Shown piece by piece: positions 8,083 to 17,672 of a stretch of DNA of 64,000 nt. Source of the DNA: M55B129 sp034189085 (GTDB taxonomy: Bacteria; Bacillota; Dethiobacteria; DTU022); contig JAXHVH010000001.1 in the NCBI GenBank assembly GCA_034189085.1, positions 169,991-233,990 of the forward strand, read 5' to 3'. A program made the translations under genes and the position numbers. The stretch's first letter is position 1; the number at the start of each line of letters is the position of its first letter. Under the pieces are notes generated by a model. It did no database searches. It was given only the letters and a program-made list of their open reading frames with translations, and was not told where the DNA came from.

Positions 8083-10176
8083 TCAGCTTTCATCACCTGG
8101 CTCAAAATGAGCCCGCCTTTCTTTTAATTCTTCCGTAATCTGTTCATTAAAATGTTCTTCAGTCATCAAACGGCCTGACACCCGGCGAATCCGTCTTAGC
8201 CTGGTACTGCCGCAGTACGGGCAGTTGTTGTTAAAAACCCCCTGATGTGAACATTTCATGCACTCGTCCAGCGGAAAATTAATCCCCCCCAGTCCAATAT
8301 CGGCAGACACCATCTGGTGAATGATTTGATCAACCAGATCGATTTTATCACCTGGAGGCCCGGTCAGTTCGATGTAACTGATATGTCCGGCATTGCAAAA
8401 ATGATGGAATGATCCCTCAACCGTTATTTTCTCGGTCATAGTTAAGGCATAATAAGGAGGAATGTAGAAGGAATCAGAATAGCAACCGCGAGTTGTCACA
8501 TCTGGCACAGCTCCGTAATGTTCTCGATCCATGGCTGCAAATTTACCGGACAATCCCGGGGAAGAGGTACCAAGCAGAGCCATGTTGAGATCATATTCAT
8601 CGGCATAACTATCAATTCTCCGCCTCATATGATCAACAATCCTCCAGGCCAGTTCAAGAGCAGAGTTATCTTCACCGTGGTGCCTTCCGCAAAGCAGATG
8701 GACTGCTTCAGCTAAACCGACAAATCCAACAGCCAGAGTGCCCTGTTTTATTGCTTCTCCGATACTGTCCTCGGAGCTGAGATTATCAGATTCCAGGTAC
8801 AACTTTTGCCCCATGATAAAGGGCAAATCACTAACCTTTAACCTGGCCAGAACAGCAAATCGATGTAACAACTGCTTTGCAGCAATGCGAATCAATCGAT
8901 CCAGCTGAACAAAAAATATCTCTTCTCGTCCCCGGCATTCAAAGGCAATACGCGGCAGATTCATAACCACCGAAGCGATGTTGCCTCGACCAGCAGCTAT
9001 CTCCAGGCCATGCCTATTTTCGCCAATTCTGGTCCCGCAGCCCATGTAAGAAACTTCATCCCCATATTTGCTATTAAAAGAACTGTCCATAAAGCTGTAA
9101 CTGGGGTTCATTCGGTTTGCTGTTACCCGCAGGGCCATTCTATAAAGATCGTAGTTTGGGTCTTCCGGGGCAAAATTTATACCTTTCTTGACCCGAAAAA
9201 TGAGATCAGGCCGGAGCGGGGTTGCTCCCCGGCCCAGACCATTCAGGAATGCTTCCAATATTGCCCTGCTGATCATCCTTCCTTCTTCACTCGTGTCAGT
9301 ACCTATATTCATTGAGCTAAAGGGTATTCCGACCCCTGCCTGACTGTGAACGCTGTTCAACGTGGTTATCAAACCCTCCATGGCCTGGTAAATCTCTTCG
9401 TAATCCGGCTTACACTCCAGATTCCTGATCACTTCACCCATGCTGTGATCAAAATGAGGAAAACTCTGTCCGCCGGACATATCGTTCTGGCTATTCTGGA
9501 AGATAATAGCCGCCTGGGCAGCAGCCGAGGAAAATCTTTTCGGCGGACGAATGTAGCCACACCCGGCGTCAAAACCCTGCTGGAGCAGGTTGATGATATT
9601 TATATGCAGGCTGTTTAACGTTTTACTGTAATAATCAAGGTGATCGATGTACAGTGATCCCTCTTCATGGGCCCTGGCAAACTCTTCGGGAAGCAAATTG
9701 CTCAGGTAATATTGCTTGCTGGCTGCCGTGGCAATCTGGATCATTTTTGCTGATGGAGAGCTGTTAAACCCACCCTTTTCACGGTTTGTTTCAATGAGAA
9801 TTTCCTTTACCACATCCATCAGTTCTGATTTGCCCTCGCGAATACGGGTTCGGCGATCCCGGTAAAGAATATAAGCTTTGGCAGTACGGGCATGACCATT
9901 TTCAATAAGCGCCACTTCTACTGAGTCCTGAACGTCTTCCACAGTGGGAATAACCCCACCTGGTATTTTATCCCGCAGACTTTCAATAACCTGCCTGGTT
10001 AAGTTTTCCGCGATGGTGCGGTTGCTCCCGCCTACAGCCTGAGCTGCTTTAAAAATTGCTTCGGTAATTTTTTCAGGATCAAAGGGCACTACCCGCCCGT
10101 CTCGCTTGCGAATTTCACGATAAACATTTTCTAACGATAGTTTTTGTTCAGTTTTTACAGGGTATTCTTCCTTCAA
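8083..10176 (-). CDS. nrdD: Anaerobic (class III) ribonucleoside-triphosphate reductase
   Basis: A 697-residue glycyl-radical enzyme that reduces ribonucleoside triphosphates under anoxia. The N-terminal ATP-cone (about residues 16-105, IRKRDGRVVPFDPEKI) is followed by the barrel domain. At the C-terminus there is a zinc site with two CxxC pairs (CMKC, CPYC) and the radical-glycine motif RRVSGRL. The start is TTG at 10176 with GAGGAGG seven bases upstream. No activating radical-SAM enzyme NrdG is adjacent. The enzyme implies an anaerobic life style. It is transcribed toward pgeF with a 38-base gap. Confidence 0.95.
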   Translation of the reverse strand: MKEEYPVKTEQKLSLENVYREIRKRDGRVVPFDPEKITEAIFKAAQAVGGSNRTIAENLTRQVIESLRDKIPGGVIPTVEDVQDSVEVALIENGHARTAKAYILYRDRRTRIREGKSELMDVVKEILIETNREKGGFNSSPSAKMIQIATAASKQYYLSNLLPEEFARAHEEGSLYIDHLDYYSKTLNSLHINIINLLQQGFDAGCGYIRPPKRFSSAAAQAAIIFQNSQNDMSGGQSFPHFDHSMGEVIRNLECKPDYEEIYQAMEGLITTLNSVHSQAGVGIPFSSMNIGTDTSEEGRMISRAILEAFLNGLGRGATPLRPDLIFRVKKGINFAPEDPNYDLYRMALRVTANRMNPSYSFMDSSFNSKYGDEVSYMGCGTRIGENRHGLEIAAGRGNIASVVMNLPRIAFECRGREEIFFVQLDRLIRIAAKQLLHRFAVLARLKVSDLPFIMGQKLYLESDNLSSEDSIGEAIKQGTLAVGFVGLAEAVHLLCGRHHGEDNSALELAWRIVDHMRRRIDSYADEYDLNMALLGTSSPGLSGKFAAMDREHYGAVPDVTTRGCYSDSFYIPPYYALTMTEKITVEGSFHHFCNAGHISYIELTGPPGDKIDLVDQIIHQMVSADIGLGGINFPLDECMKCSHQGVFNNNCPYCGSTRLRRIRRVSGRLMTEEHFNEQITEELKERRAHFEPGDES

Positions 10177-10290
10177 GTAGAATCCTCCTCAAGGATCGAC
10201 AATCCTGTGTCAGGAAAGTTGGATAAACGTTTTGTACAGCACCTAAGCCGGGCACCTGCGCCCCCGCTTCCAAGGGAATAATTATACAAT
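10177..10290 (-). promoter_or_regulatory. Promoter and leader of nrdD
   Basis: A -10 box TATAAT lies at 10286-10281 on the minus strand; the -35 region is poor. The transcript would carry a leader of roughly 95 bases that can fold small hairpins, for example TCCTG/CAGGA and GGAT/ATCC just before the GAGGAGG ribosome site. I do not recognise a named riboswitch and saw no clear NrdR box. Confidence 0.4.
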
Positions 10291-10422
10291 AAAGAAAATT
10301 ACCCTGACACAATACATCTTTCATATTATAGAATACCATGCTCTGCTCGTAAAGGATCGCGTCGGCTGCTTTCCTTTATTAAATACAACAAATAAATTAA
10401 TGTTAAGGCTGTAAAGATCTTA

Positions 10423-11220
10423 TCAGCGAAGGACAATTTTCTCGATTTTGAATTCAATATTCATCTCCTCACCACTACTTTCGAGAACATCCCAGCCTAT
10501 GATAATCTGTAGATCGCCGAAATCGGCAATTTGCCAGCGCATCGTTCCTCCCTGGTCAGCCTCTACAGCCGGAGGTTCCACCGTTACCTCAAAAGTGTGA
10601 ACCTGGGCGGATCTCCCTCCTATCTCCTGTTGCTCGCTTTGCACTTTACTGACATTCACGCCCTCTTTGGTGCTGTAATCCGCAACAAGTTCCCGCGCAT
10701 TCCAATCTCGAGCAATCTGGAACGGCATCAGGATATTAGCCATCATGGGCTCAACAAACATAGAAGCCATTTCCGCAGGAATCTCTTCCCCTCCGGCCTG
10801 GATCTTTATTAATTCGCCAGCTGGATCTACCCACACAATAAATTTTTCTTCACCGAAATCTACACTGACCCGATCGGCCTCTGTTCCCTCTATGGTTTCA
10901 CTGCCTTCATAAAGGTAATGAATCGTAGCGACTACTTCACCGTCCTGGATAATACTATGTTGGATTTCTTCGAATTTAGCGATCATTTCCTGTAAATTAG
11001 CGGGCGCTTCCCATTCATCAAGAGCAAGGACTTCTTCTCCGTTCTCACTGACTTCCTCGTCAAGGTCATCTTCTACAAGGGCATCTTCTTCCTCTCCAGC
11101 AATATATCCAGCCTGATCTTCTACTGCTTCATCCGCTACCCCGGAATCGCCGCAGCCGATAACAGCCAGCAACAACAGACACACCAGTAATATCAAACCT
11201 CTGCGAAAAAAAAGTTTCAT
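10423..11220 (-). CDS. Lipoprotein of unknown function
   Basis: A 265-residue predicted lipoprotein. The signal peptide (MKLFFRRGLILL...) ends in the lipobox VIGC, giving Cys23 as the lipidated residue. A very acidic low-complexity stretch follows (about residues 28-70), then a folded domain of some 190 residues with no catalytic motif that I recognise. The domain has alternating beta-like segments and resembles LolA/LppX-type outer lipoproteins only in general style. It stands alone between nrdD and the ftsZ terminator. Lipid modification and surface location are well supported; the function is unknown. Confidence 0.75.
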   Translation of the reverse strand: MKLFFRRGLILLVCLLLLAVIGCGDSGVADEAVEDQAGYIAGEEEDALVEDDLDEEVSENGEEVLALDEWEAPANLQEMIAKFEEIQHSIIQDGEVVATIHYLYEGSETIEGTEADRVSVDFGEEKFIVWVDPAGELIKIQAGGEEIPAEMASMFVEPMMANILMPFQIARDWNARELVADYSTKEGVNVSKVQSEQQEIGGRSAQVHTFEVTVEPPAVEADQGGTMRWQIADFGDLQIIIGWDVLESSGEEMNIEFKIEKIVLR

Positions 11221-11260
11221 GATTATCTTCCCTCCCTTAAAATTATTTGAATATGTTTCG

Positions 11261-11301
11261 AAAAACCCGGCACGCAGATATAATCTATATGCCGGGTTTT
11301 A
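11261..11301 (-). terminator. Rho-independent terminator after ftsZ
   Basis: An inverted repeat AACCCGGCA / TGCCGGGTT encloses a 17-base loop and is followed on the minus strand by a T run. It ends the long division-cluster transcript 30 bases after the ftsZ stop. The stem is flanked by A and T runs on both sides, so it could act in both directions. Confidence 0.8.
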
Positions 11302-11330
11302 AACAATGCCGGATCAACGAAGGATTTGAA

Positions 11331-12404
11331 TCACTTGTTAACCATTTTCCCTTTCTGCTGCCAGCGAGACCAGGTAGGTGAATCAATGTTTTCACCGCGT
11401 GCGTATGCACTTCCGCCGACAGCAGCCAGCTTTGGCTTGAACCCTTCCCTGACTTCAGTAAATCCTGTGGCAATAACCGTGACTCGAACCTGGTCCTGAC
11501 AATTTTCATCGATAACCGCTCCGAAGATTATATTCGCCTCGGGATCAGCAAATTCCGATACTATTTCAGCTGCTTCATTCACTTCATAGAGGCCCAGATC
11601 TGAACCGCCTGTTACATTGATCAGGATTCCCCTGGCTCCTTCAATCGAAGTTTCCAAAAGGGGGCTGTTTGTCGCCGCCTTGGCTGCCTCGACAGTTCTA
11701 TTCTCTCCGCTTCCCTGTCCCACACCCATCAGGGCAGGTCCTGTCTCGGCCATGATCGTGCGCACATCGGCAAAATCAAGATTAATCAAACCGGGGACGG
11801 CAATAAGATCGGAAATACCCTGGACTCCCTGCCTGAGGACATCATCAGCAACCCGAAAGGCTTCCAGAATAGGCGTCTTTTTCTCGACTACCTGCAACAG
11901 ACGGTCGTTGGGGATGGTGATCAGGGTATCCACTTTTTCTTTTAAAGCAGAAATCCCTTCGTCGGCCTGGTGCTTGCGCTTCCTCCCTTCAAAGGAGAAC
12001 GGCCTGGTTACCACACCCACAGTTAATGCTCCCAGTTTCTGGGCTATTTCGGCAATGATCGGTGCGGCTCCTGAACCTGTCCCACCACCCATGCCAGCGG
12101 TGATGAAAACCATATCTGAACCCTTGAGCATGCTCTCGATGGCATTGCGGCTTTCTTCTGCCGCTTTCTGCCCAATTTCTGGATTGGCTCCTGCACCCAA
12201 TCCCTTGGTAAGCTGTTCACCAATCTGCAGCTTCAGGGGAGCGTTGGCCAGATATAAAGCCTGGGCATCTGTATTAACAGCACAAAAATCTACTCCCTGC
12301 AATCCTGCGGCAATCATCCGATTTACGGCATTACTTCCTCCGCCGCCGATACCAACTACCTTTATTGAAGCATATTGTTCCATCTCATTATCAAACTCAA
12401 TCAT
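11331..12404 (-). CDS. ftsZ: Cell division protein FtsZ
   Basis: A 357-residue tubulin-like GTPase that forms the division ring. It shows the first nucleotide loop VVGIGGGGSNAVNRM, the tubulin signature GGGTGSGAAP, and the T7 loop NLDFADVRTIM. The frame extends to 12443, but the ATG at 12404 has AGGAGGTG in front and gives the usual N-terminus. The C-terminal tail is short and ends SPTWSRWQQKGKMVNK; it keeps a Pro-Thr-aromatic-x-Arg pattern but diverges from the common DIPTFLR peptide that binds FtsA and SepF. It is the last gene of the cluster and is followed by a terminator. Confidence 0.97.
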   Translation of the reverse strand: MIEFDNEMEQYASIKVVGIGGGGSNAVNRMIAAGLQGVDFCAVNTDAQALYLANAPLKLQIGEQLTKGLGAGANPEIGQKAAEESRNAIESMLKGSDMVFITAGMGGGTGSGAAPIIAEIAQKLGALTVGVVTRPFSFEGRKRKHQADEGISALKEKVDTLITIPNDRLLQVVEKKTPILEAFRVADDVLRQGVQGISDLIAVPGLINLDFADVRTIMAETGPALMGVGQGSGENRTVEAAKAATNSPLLETSIEGARGILINVTGGSDLGLYEVNEAAEIVSEFADPEANIIFGAVIDENCQDQVRVTVIATGFTEVREGFKPKLAAVGGSAYARGENIDSPTWSRWQQKGKMVNK

Positions 12405-12435
12405 TAAAAGCACCTCCTGAAAGTAGTATGCCCTT

Positions 12436-13668
12436 TTAATCAATTATGTCAGTTAACCATTCCTTTAAACGCTGCCAGAATCCCGGGCCTCGTTTTTTGA
12501 CCGTTTTGCCCCTTTCCTGCACAAACACCCGTGGTTGATAACGCTGCACATAATAAAGTAACCCGGCTACTGTCGAATAGCTGGGATTTTGCACCCCCGC
12601 TATTTCAAAATCAGCGAGCCTTATTTGATCACTTTCAAAAAAGCGGCGGCTTATTTCCGGTATTCCTTTCAGCCCGGCTACACCACCGCGCAGCACCGCA
12701 CCGGCAGGCGGCAGATACTGCCACCCCATTTTGATCATTTCTTCCTTGATGATGTGAAAAATTTCCTGGACCCTCGGCTCAATAAAACCGGCGAGCTCTT
12801 TTTCTGAAACCAATTTGAGCTCTTTACTGCCTACAATTTTGATTTCAATCTTCGGCTCGCTGTCAGCCAACGACAGCATGGCCGAACCGTAATCCTTTTT
12901 CAATTCTTCTGCAGCATAATAGTTTATCCGCAATCCGGCAGCCAGATCTGTGGTAATGTGATCTCCACCGATTGGGACTACCGACATCTTCTGGAGCTTG
13001 CCATGCTGGAAAAAAGCAATTTCAGTTGTTCCGCCGCCAATATCAATGAGGAATACTCCCAGTTCACGTTCATCGGGAGACAGAGACACCTCCGAATTAG
13101 CCATTGCCTGCAGAACCAGGCCATTGATGTTGATACCTGCCCGATTGATGCAGCGCAATAGATTGTGGAGAGAAGTGATCAGGCTGGTAACAACAAGGGC
13201 ATCAACCTCTAACCTCACTCCGAGCATGCCAAGCGGATCCCTGATCCCGTCAAAACCATCGACGATATATTCCCTGGGAATGATATCCACTATTTCCCTG
13301 TCCATTGGCAGAGCAACCACTTTGGCTGCCTGAATCACTCTTTCAACATCCTCTTCGCGAATCTCTCGATCCTCAGCTGTAACAGCAACCACTCCACGGT
13401 TATTGATAAGCTCTACATTAAGGCCCTTCAGGGCAACATAGGCAGAATCAATCTTTATCCCCGACATCCTCTCCGCTTCTTCCAAAGCGTTGACAATCGA
13501 TTCAATTGTTTTTTCCAGATCTACAATAACACCTTTGCGTACACCATCGGAAGGGCTTAGACCTAAACCGATAATGTTCACAGTTCCGTCAGGACGGGAT
13601 TCACCTAACCCGACCCGCACCTCAGCTGTGCCAACATCGATACCAGCAATATAATTTTTCCTGTTCAT
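12436..13668 (-). CDS. ftsA: Cell division protein FtsA
   Basis: A 410-residue actin-family ATPase that tethers FtsZ to the membrane. The N-terminus has IAGIDVGTAEVRVGLGE (phosphate 1), the centre has FLIDIGGGTTEIAFF (phosphate 2), and the C-terminus has an amphipathic membrane-targeting helix (FWQRLKEWLTDIID). It lies directly upstream of ftsZ with a 31-base gap, the classical order. The ATG is preceded by GGGGG. Confidence 0.96.
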   Translation of the reverse strand: MNRKNYIAGIDVGTAEVRVGLGESRPDGTVNIIGLGLSPSDGVRKGVIVDLEKTIESIVNALEEAERMSGIKIDSAYVALKGLNVELINNRGVVAVTAEDREIREEDVERVIQAAKVVALPMDREIVDIIPREYIVDGFDGIRDPLGMLGVRLEVDALVVTSLITSLHNLLRCINRAGININGLVLQAMANSEVSLSPDERELGVFLIDIGGGTTEIAFFQHGKLQKMSVVPIGGDHITTDLAAGLRINYYAAEELKKDYGSAMLSLADSEPKIEIKIVGSKELKLVSEKELAGFIEPRVQEIFHIIKEEMIKMGWQYLPPAGAVLRGGVAGLKGIPEISRRFFESDQIRLADFEIAGVQNPSYSTVAGLLYYVQRYQPRVFVQERGKTVKKRGPGFWQRLKEWLTDIID

Positions 13669-13752
13669 TTTTTACCCCCTTACCCTTCCCAACATGGTGT
13701 AACTTGTGACTTTACTAGACAATTCTACACATTTTAATTCTTTCCTTTTCTG

Positions 13753-14550
13753 TTACGGATCATCCACCTCCTCTTCCTCCATTAACAGGGCGTTACTTGA
13801 TACTACCAGCCTGCTCCCTGTGCGAACATCTAACCGGGGTTCAGCTTCTGTTTCGATATAAGGTATGGTCTCCCGGACCAGCAGTAGTTTTTCTTCCATC
13901 CCCTTGCTGTTGCCAAGCAAGATCTCCATGTCTGTCCCTGTCTGAAGGATCATGTTATAACTGTCGTAAATATCGATCTGTTCAATCGTTATTTTCTCTT
14001 CTCCGTTCCAGGCTGAAAAAAAGTTAATCAACGCTTCCCGCCGTTCCTGGCAGAGCAGGGGAATCCCCGGGACAACCAGTTCGCCGTCAATACCCACAAT
14101 CAACGGATATCCTTCTTCCGGTTCGGCACGGCAGGAGAAGCACACTGCATTCCGATCCATCTCCCAATATCCATCCGCTGTCATCACGAATGCAACAGGC
14201 GTCCGCTCGGCAACAGTAATTTCCACTTTATCTGGTAGAATACGCTCGAATTCGACATCGTCAATCTGCGGGCAGGCTGCTTTGATTCGGCCGGAAATCT
14301 TCTCAGACGAGAGCAAAAAAATGCTGTCGCCTGTTTCAATCCCTGCAGCATTAATAATTTCGCTATTCGTCAGATCCTTTGCACCATTGACACTAACCTC
14401 TTTGATGCGGAAAAAAGATTCCCCGTATCGGAGTAGAATGAAAAGTAATAAAACCAGGGCAAGGCGGGATAAAAAACGCAGCGCTTTTTTCCAACCGGGG
14501 CGTTTTTCCTTTTTGCCAACCAGCTTCAGGTGGTCACTCTTTTGAACCAC
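13753..14550 (-). CDS. ftsQ: Cell division protein FtsQ/DivIB
   Basis: A 265-residue bitopic protein: a basic cytoplasmic N-terminus, one membrane helix (about residues 26-42), then a POTRA domain beginning at FRIKEVSVNGAKDLTNSEI and a beta domain containing PDKVEITVAERTPVAFV. FtsQ/DivIB scaffolds FtsL, DivIC and FtsW/FtsI at the septum. It begins four bases after the murB stop and precedes ftsA. The acidic C-terminus (MEEEEVDD) is not conserved in the family. Confidence 0.92.
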   Translation of the reverse strand: MVQKSDHLKLVGKKEKRPGWKKALRFLSRLALVLLLFILLRYGESFFRIKEVSVNGAKDLTNSEIINAAGIETGDSIFLLSSEKISGRIKAACPQIDDVEFERILPDKVEITVAERTPVAFVMTADGYWEMDRNAVCFSCRAEPEEGYPLIVGIDGELVVPGIPLLCQERREALINFFSAWNGEEKITIEQIDIYDSYNMILQTGTDMEILLGNSKGMEEKLLLVRETIPYIETEAEPRLDVRTGSRLVVSSNALLMEEEEVDDP

Positions 14551-14553
14551 TGT

Positions 14554-15453
14554 TCATCTCTCCTCTCCGATTATTCGTACTTCTGGCTGTAATTCAAGGT
14601 CATATTTCTCTTTTATCACCTTTTGCACTTTCTCCATGAGGGTCATGATATCGGCAGCAGTTGCTCCCCCGGTATTAACTATGAAGTTGGCATGTTTTCT
14701 AGAAACCTCGGCCCCGCCAACTTTCATTCCCTTCAAACCGGCCTGTTCAATTATTTCACCGGCCGGAACATCGGGAAAATTGCGAAAAACGCTGCCGGCG
14801 CTGGGTTGTTCCGGATGACGCCTGCGCCGTTCCGCTAAAAAATTTTCGATCAAGCGAAGCGATTCATGGTAACTGCCTTTTTTAAGAAGCAAATCTACTT
14901 CAAAAATAATCCCTCTCCCGGACAGGTTACTGCACCGGTAACCAAAGGATAGTTCTTCTTTTGCAAGCCCCACGGTAGCACCACTGTCAGAAACAAGGCG
15001 GACCGCTTGAATCCTTTCTCCTATGTAATCTCCGAACGCACCGGCATTCATAATTACCGCTCCACCCAGTGTTCCCGGAATGCCTGCAGCAAATTCCACC
15101 CCGCGCCATCCCTTTTTCACAGTCTCCCTGGCCAGGGCAGTCATGGCCATTCCTGCCCCCGCGGTAATTCCATTTTCTCCCTGTTTGATGTAAGAAAAGG
15201 CTGCTCCAATATGAACGACCAGCCCCCTGATCCCTCCATCCAGGACAAGCAGATTTGTCCCATTGCCCATAACAAACAGAGGAAGCTCGAATTTCTTGCT
15301 TAACATAATTACTTCAACAAGTTCATTGACCGAGTGAGGGGCAATGTAATAATCAGCAGGACCGCCAACCTTCCAGGAGGTATAAGAAGCCAGCGGTTCA
15401 TTTACTTTGACCGCCGAACCAAATTTATTTTTTAATTCCTCTTCTACCTTCAT
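14554..15453 (-). CDS. murB: UDP-N-acetylenolpyruvoylglucosamine reductase
   Basis: A 299-residue FAD-dependent reductase making UDP-MurNAc. It has the FAD-binding stretch FVMGNGTNLLVLDGGIRG, GIPGTLGGAVIMNAGAFG, the catalytic serine region in QPSAGSVFRNF, and the closing PEVRIIGE. This is the type II MurB typical of Gram-positives. The ATG at 15453 overlaps the murG stop as ATGA and has GGGAGGT upstream; the open frame before it is not used. murC, which often lies between murG and murB, is missing. Confidence 0.95.
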   Translation of the reverse strand: MKVEEELKNKFGSAVKVNEPLASYTSWKVGGPADYYIAPHSVNELVEVIMLSKKFELPLFVMGNGTNLLVLDGGIRGLVVHIGAAFSYIKQGENGITAGAGMAMTALARETVKKGWRGVEFAAGIPGTLGGAVIMNAGAFGDYIGERIQAVRLVSDSGATVGLAKEELSFGYRCSNLSGRGIIFEVDLLLKKGSYHESLRLIENFLAERRRRHPEQPSAGSVFRNFPDVPAGEIIEQAGLKGMKVGGAEVSRKHANFIVNTGGATAADIMTLMEKVQKVIKEKYDLELQPEVRIIGEER

Positions 15454-16541
15454 GAAGCGACCTCCCGCAGGCACTGATAAAGCTTCGCTGCAGCATCTGT
15501 TAATCCTAATGCACGGCTTTTTCTTCTCATATCAACCAATATTTCAGGATGGTTAACCAGTATGTCAATTTCCTGTTTTAATTTTAAATAATCAAAATCC
15601 TTTTCTTCTATCAACACCGCCGCACCAGCATCAGCCAGTACCCTGGCATTGTAATACTGATGATTATTGACAACATTTGGTGATGGTATCAGAATCGCCG
15701 GCAGCCCGATGGCCGTAATTTCAGCCAGGGTAGTGGCTCCGCTGCGAGTAACTGCCAGATTGGCCGCAGCCAGCGCCGCCGGCATCTGCTCCAGGTAGGG
15801 AAACAGTTTCACCCTTTCCGGCAGCGAACCAAGTTCGTTCTGTACTTCCTGGTGATAAATTTCACCGGTGACGTAGATCAGGTTTATTTCTTCAGGCAAA
15901 AAACCAGCTTTAAGATACGCCGTAACCTCCTGGTTAAGTTTCAATGCTCCCCTGCTTCCACCATAAATAAGTACTATTTTTGCTGCCGGGTTTAAACCTA
16001 ACTGCCGGCAGCCTTCTTCCCGGCTGATAAGGCCAACTTCACTGGCCCGTGGATTACCGGTCAAAATAATGCCGCTTGAGCGAGGCAACCTGCTCTCGGT
16101 TTCAGCATAAGAGATGCAGACCCTACTCACATAACGAGCCAACCTCCGGTTAGTTAAACCGGGCAGAGCATTCTGTTCATGAATAACGGTTGGATATTTT
16201 TTCATCAGTGCCGCTATCACAAGTGGCGCTGCCACATACCCACCTGTACCCAGAACAACGTCCGGCCGGAACTGGTCAATAATTCGTCCCGATTCCTTCA
16301 AGCCCTTAAATAAATCTCCCATTACTGCTCCAATCCGTTTTAAACTACGCTGAAAACCGCGGGCATGGATGGTAACCAGTTTGAAGCCGGAAGAAGGAAT
16401 GATTTTATTTTCCAATCCGGTTTTGCTGCCTACAAATAATATTTCATTATCACTGTCAACTTCCCGCGCATAACGGGCCAGAGCCAGTGCCGGATAAATA
16501 TGGCCTCCCGTTCCTCCTCCGCCAATCATGATTCTCATCAA
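15450..16541 (-). CDS. murG: UDP-GlcNAc:lipid I N-acetylglucosaminyltransferase
   Basis: A 363-residue GT-B glycosyltransferase that converts lipid I to lipid II on the inner face of the membrane. It shows the N-terminal loop GGGGTGGHIYPALALA, the HEQNALPG motif, a second glycine loop YGGSRGALKLN, and the donor-binding ATTLAEITAIGLPAILIPSP. It starts one base after the ftsW stop and overlaps murB by four bases, so the three genes are tightly coupled. Confidence 0.96.
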   Translation of the reverse strand: MMRIMIGGGGTGGHIYPALALARYAREVDSDNEILFVGSKTGLENKIIPSSGFKLVTIHARGFQRSLKRIGAVMGDLFKGLKESGRIIDQFRPDVVLGTGGYVAAPLVIAALMKKYPTVIHEQNALPGLTNRRLARYVSRVCISYAETESRLPRSSGIILTGNPRASEVGLISREEGCRQLGLNPAAKIVLIYGGSRGALKLNQEVTAYLKAGFLPEEINLIYVTGEIYHQEVQNELGSLPERVKLFPYLEQMPAALAAANLAVTRSGATTLAEITAIGLPAILIPSPNVVNNHQYYNARVLADAGAAVLIEEKDFDYLKLKQEIDILVNHPEILVDMRRKSRALGLTDAAAKLYQCLREVAS

Positions 16542-17672
16542 TTAGCTCCTTTGCGTCCCCGGCAGTTCTCGAGTATATTTGGATATGTTGATCAATATTC
16601 CAATACTGCACAAAACAAACAACACTGAACTCCCCCCGTAGCTAATCAGGGGCAGATTAATACCGGTAACAGGCAGCATTCCCGTTACAACCGCCACATT
16701 GATTACAACCTGCAGGGCAAATGTAAAAATGATCCCTGCTGCCAGGAGACTGCCGAACAGGTCGGGTGCTTTGTAGGCAATTTGAAACCCTCGCCAGATA
16801 AGGATCAGGTAAAGCAATAAAACAACAACCGCCCCGATAAAACCAAGTTCTTCTCCAATAACGGCAAAGATAAAATCGTTTTGCGGTTCTGGCAGGTAAA
16901 ATAATTTCTGCTTGCTGCGGCCCAGGCCGACTCCGAATATGTGCCCTGATCCCAGGGCATAAAAAGATTGGATAATCTGATAACCCGACTCTGAAGGGTC
17001 TGCCCATGGATCAATAAATGTGAACAATCTCTGCAGGCGGTAACCTTCCCTGACAGTCAGGTAAGCCAGCGGTGGCAAGGCCAGCAGGGACAGGCCAGCC
17101 ATGCGGCTGACAGGCATCCCGGCGAAGATTACTACCATGGCTGCAGAAGTCAGGACAATTAGGGCCGTACTCATGTCGGGCTGAAACTGGATCATTAGAA
17201 AAGCAGCCCCCACAAGGGTCAGTGGGATTACAGTGGATACCCAAAAATTTCTCAAGTTCATACGTTTAGTGCTCATGTAAGCAGCAATGAAAATGACAAA
17301 GGCCAGCTTGCTGAATTCGGAAGGCTGCAGGACAACCGGCCCTATTGTTAACCATCGCCTGGCATCAGTCCCCAGTTCAGACCCGAAACCAGTGAAAATT
17401 AAAGCCAGCAGAATAAAATTGACCAGCAATATTAATAGGGACAGCTGCTTCAGCTTTCGATAATTAATCCGCGAAAACAAATACATCGCTACCAGACCAA
17501 CTGCAGTCCACAGAGCCTGACGTTTCAGAAAATAGTAAGGATCACCAACCTTTTCATCAGCCACAACATAACTCGCGCTGAAAACCATCAACAACCCGAT
17601 GGCCAACAACAGTACAGTAACAAGAATTAGTATGCGGTCAGGTTCATGTTTGTTTTCCCGGTTACCGTCCAT
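16542..17672 (-). CDS. ftsW: SEDS peptidoglycan polymerase FtsW/SpoVE
   Basis: A 376-residue polytopic membrane protein with about ten hydrophobic segments. It has the SEDS family motifs LQPSEFSKLAFVIFIAAY (the catalytic Asp loop follows the TM region), the segment IGEELGFIGAV, and near the end GINLPLISYGGSS. SEDS proteins polymerise lipid II together with a class B penicillin-binding protein, here the product at 21536-23278. It overlaps murD by 11 bases. Position in the dcw cluster favours FtsW; SpoVE cannot be excluded. Confidence 0.94.
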   Translation of the reverse strand: MDGNRENKHEPDRILILVTVLLLAIGLLMVFSASYVVADEKVGDPYYFLKRQALWTAVGLVAMYLFSRINYRKLKQLSLLILLVNFILLALIFTGFGSELGTDARRWLTIGPVVLQPSEFSKLAFVIFIAAYMSTKRMNLRNFWVSTVIPLTLVGAAFLMIQFQPDMSTALIVLTSAAMVVIFAGMPVSRMAGLSLLALPPLAYLTVREGYRLQRLFTFIDPWADPSESGYQIIQSFYALGSGHIFGVGLGRSKQKLFYLPEPQNDFIFAVIGEELGFIGAVVVLLLYLILIWRGFQIAYKAPDLFGSLLAAGIIFTFALQVVINVAVVTGMLPVTGINLPLISYGGSSVLFVLCSIGILINISKYTRELPGTQRS

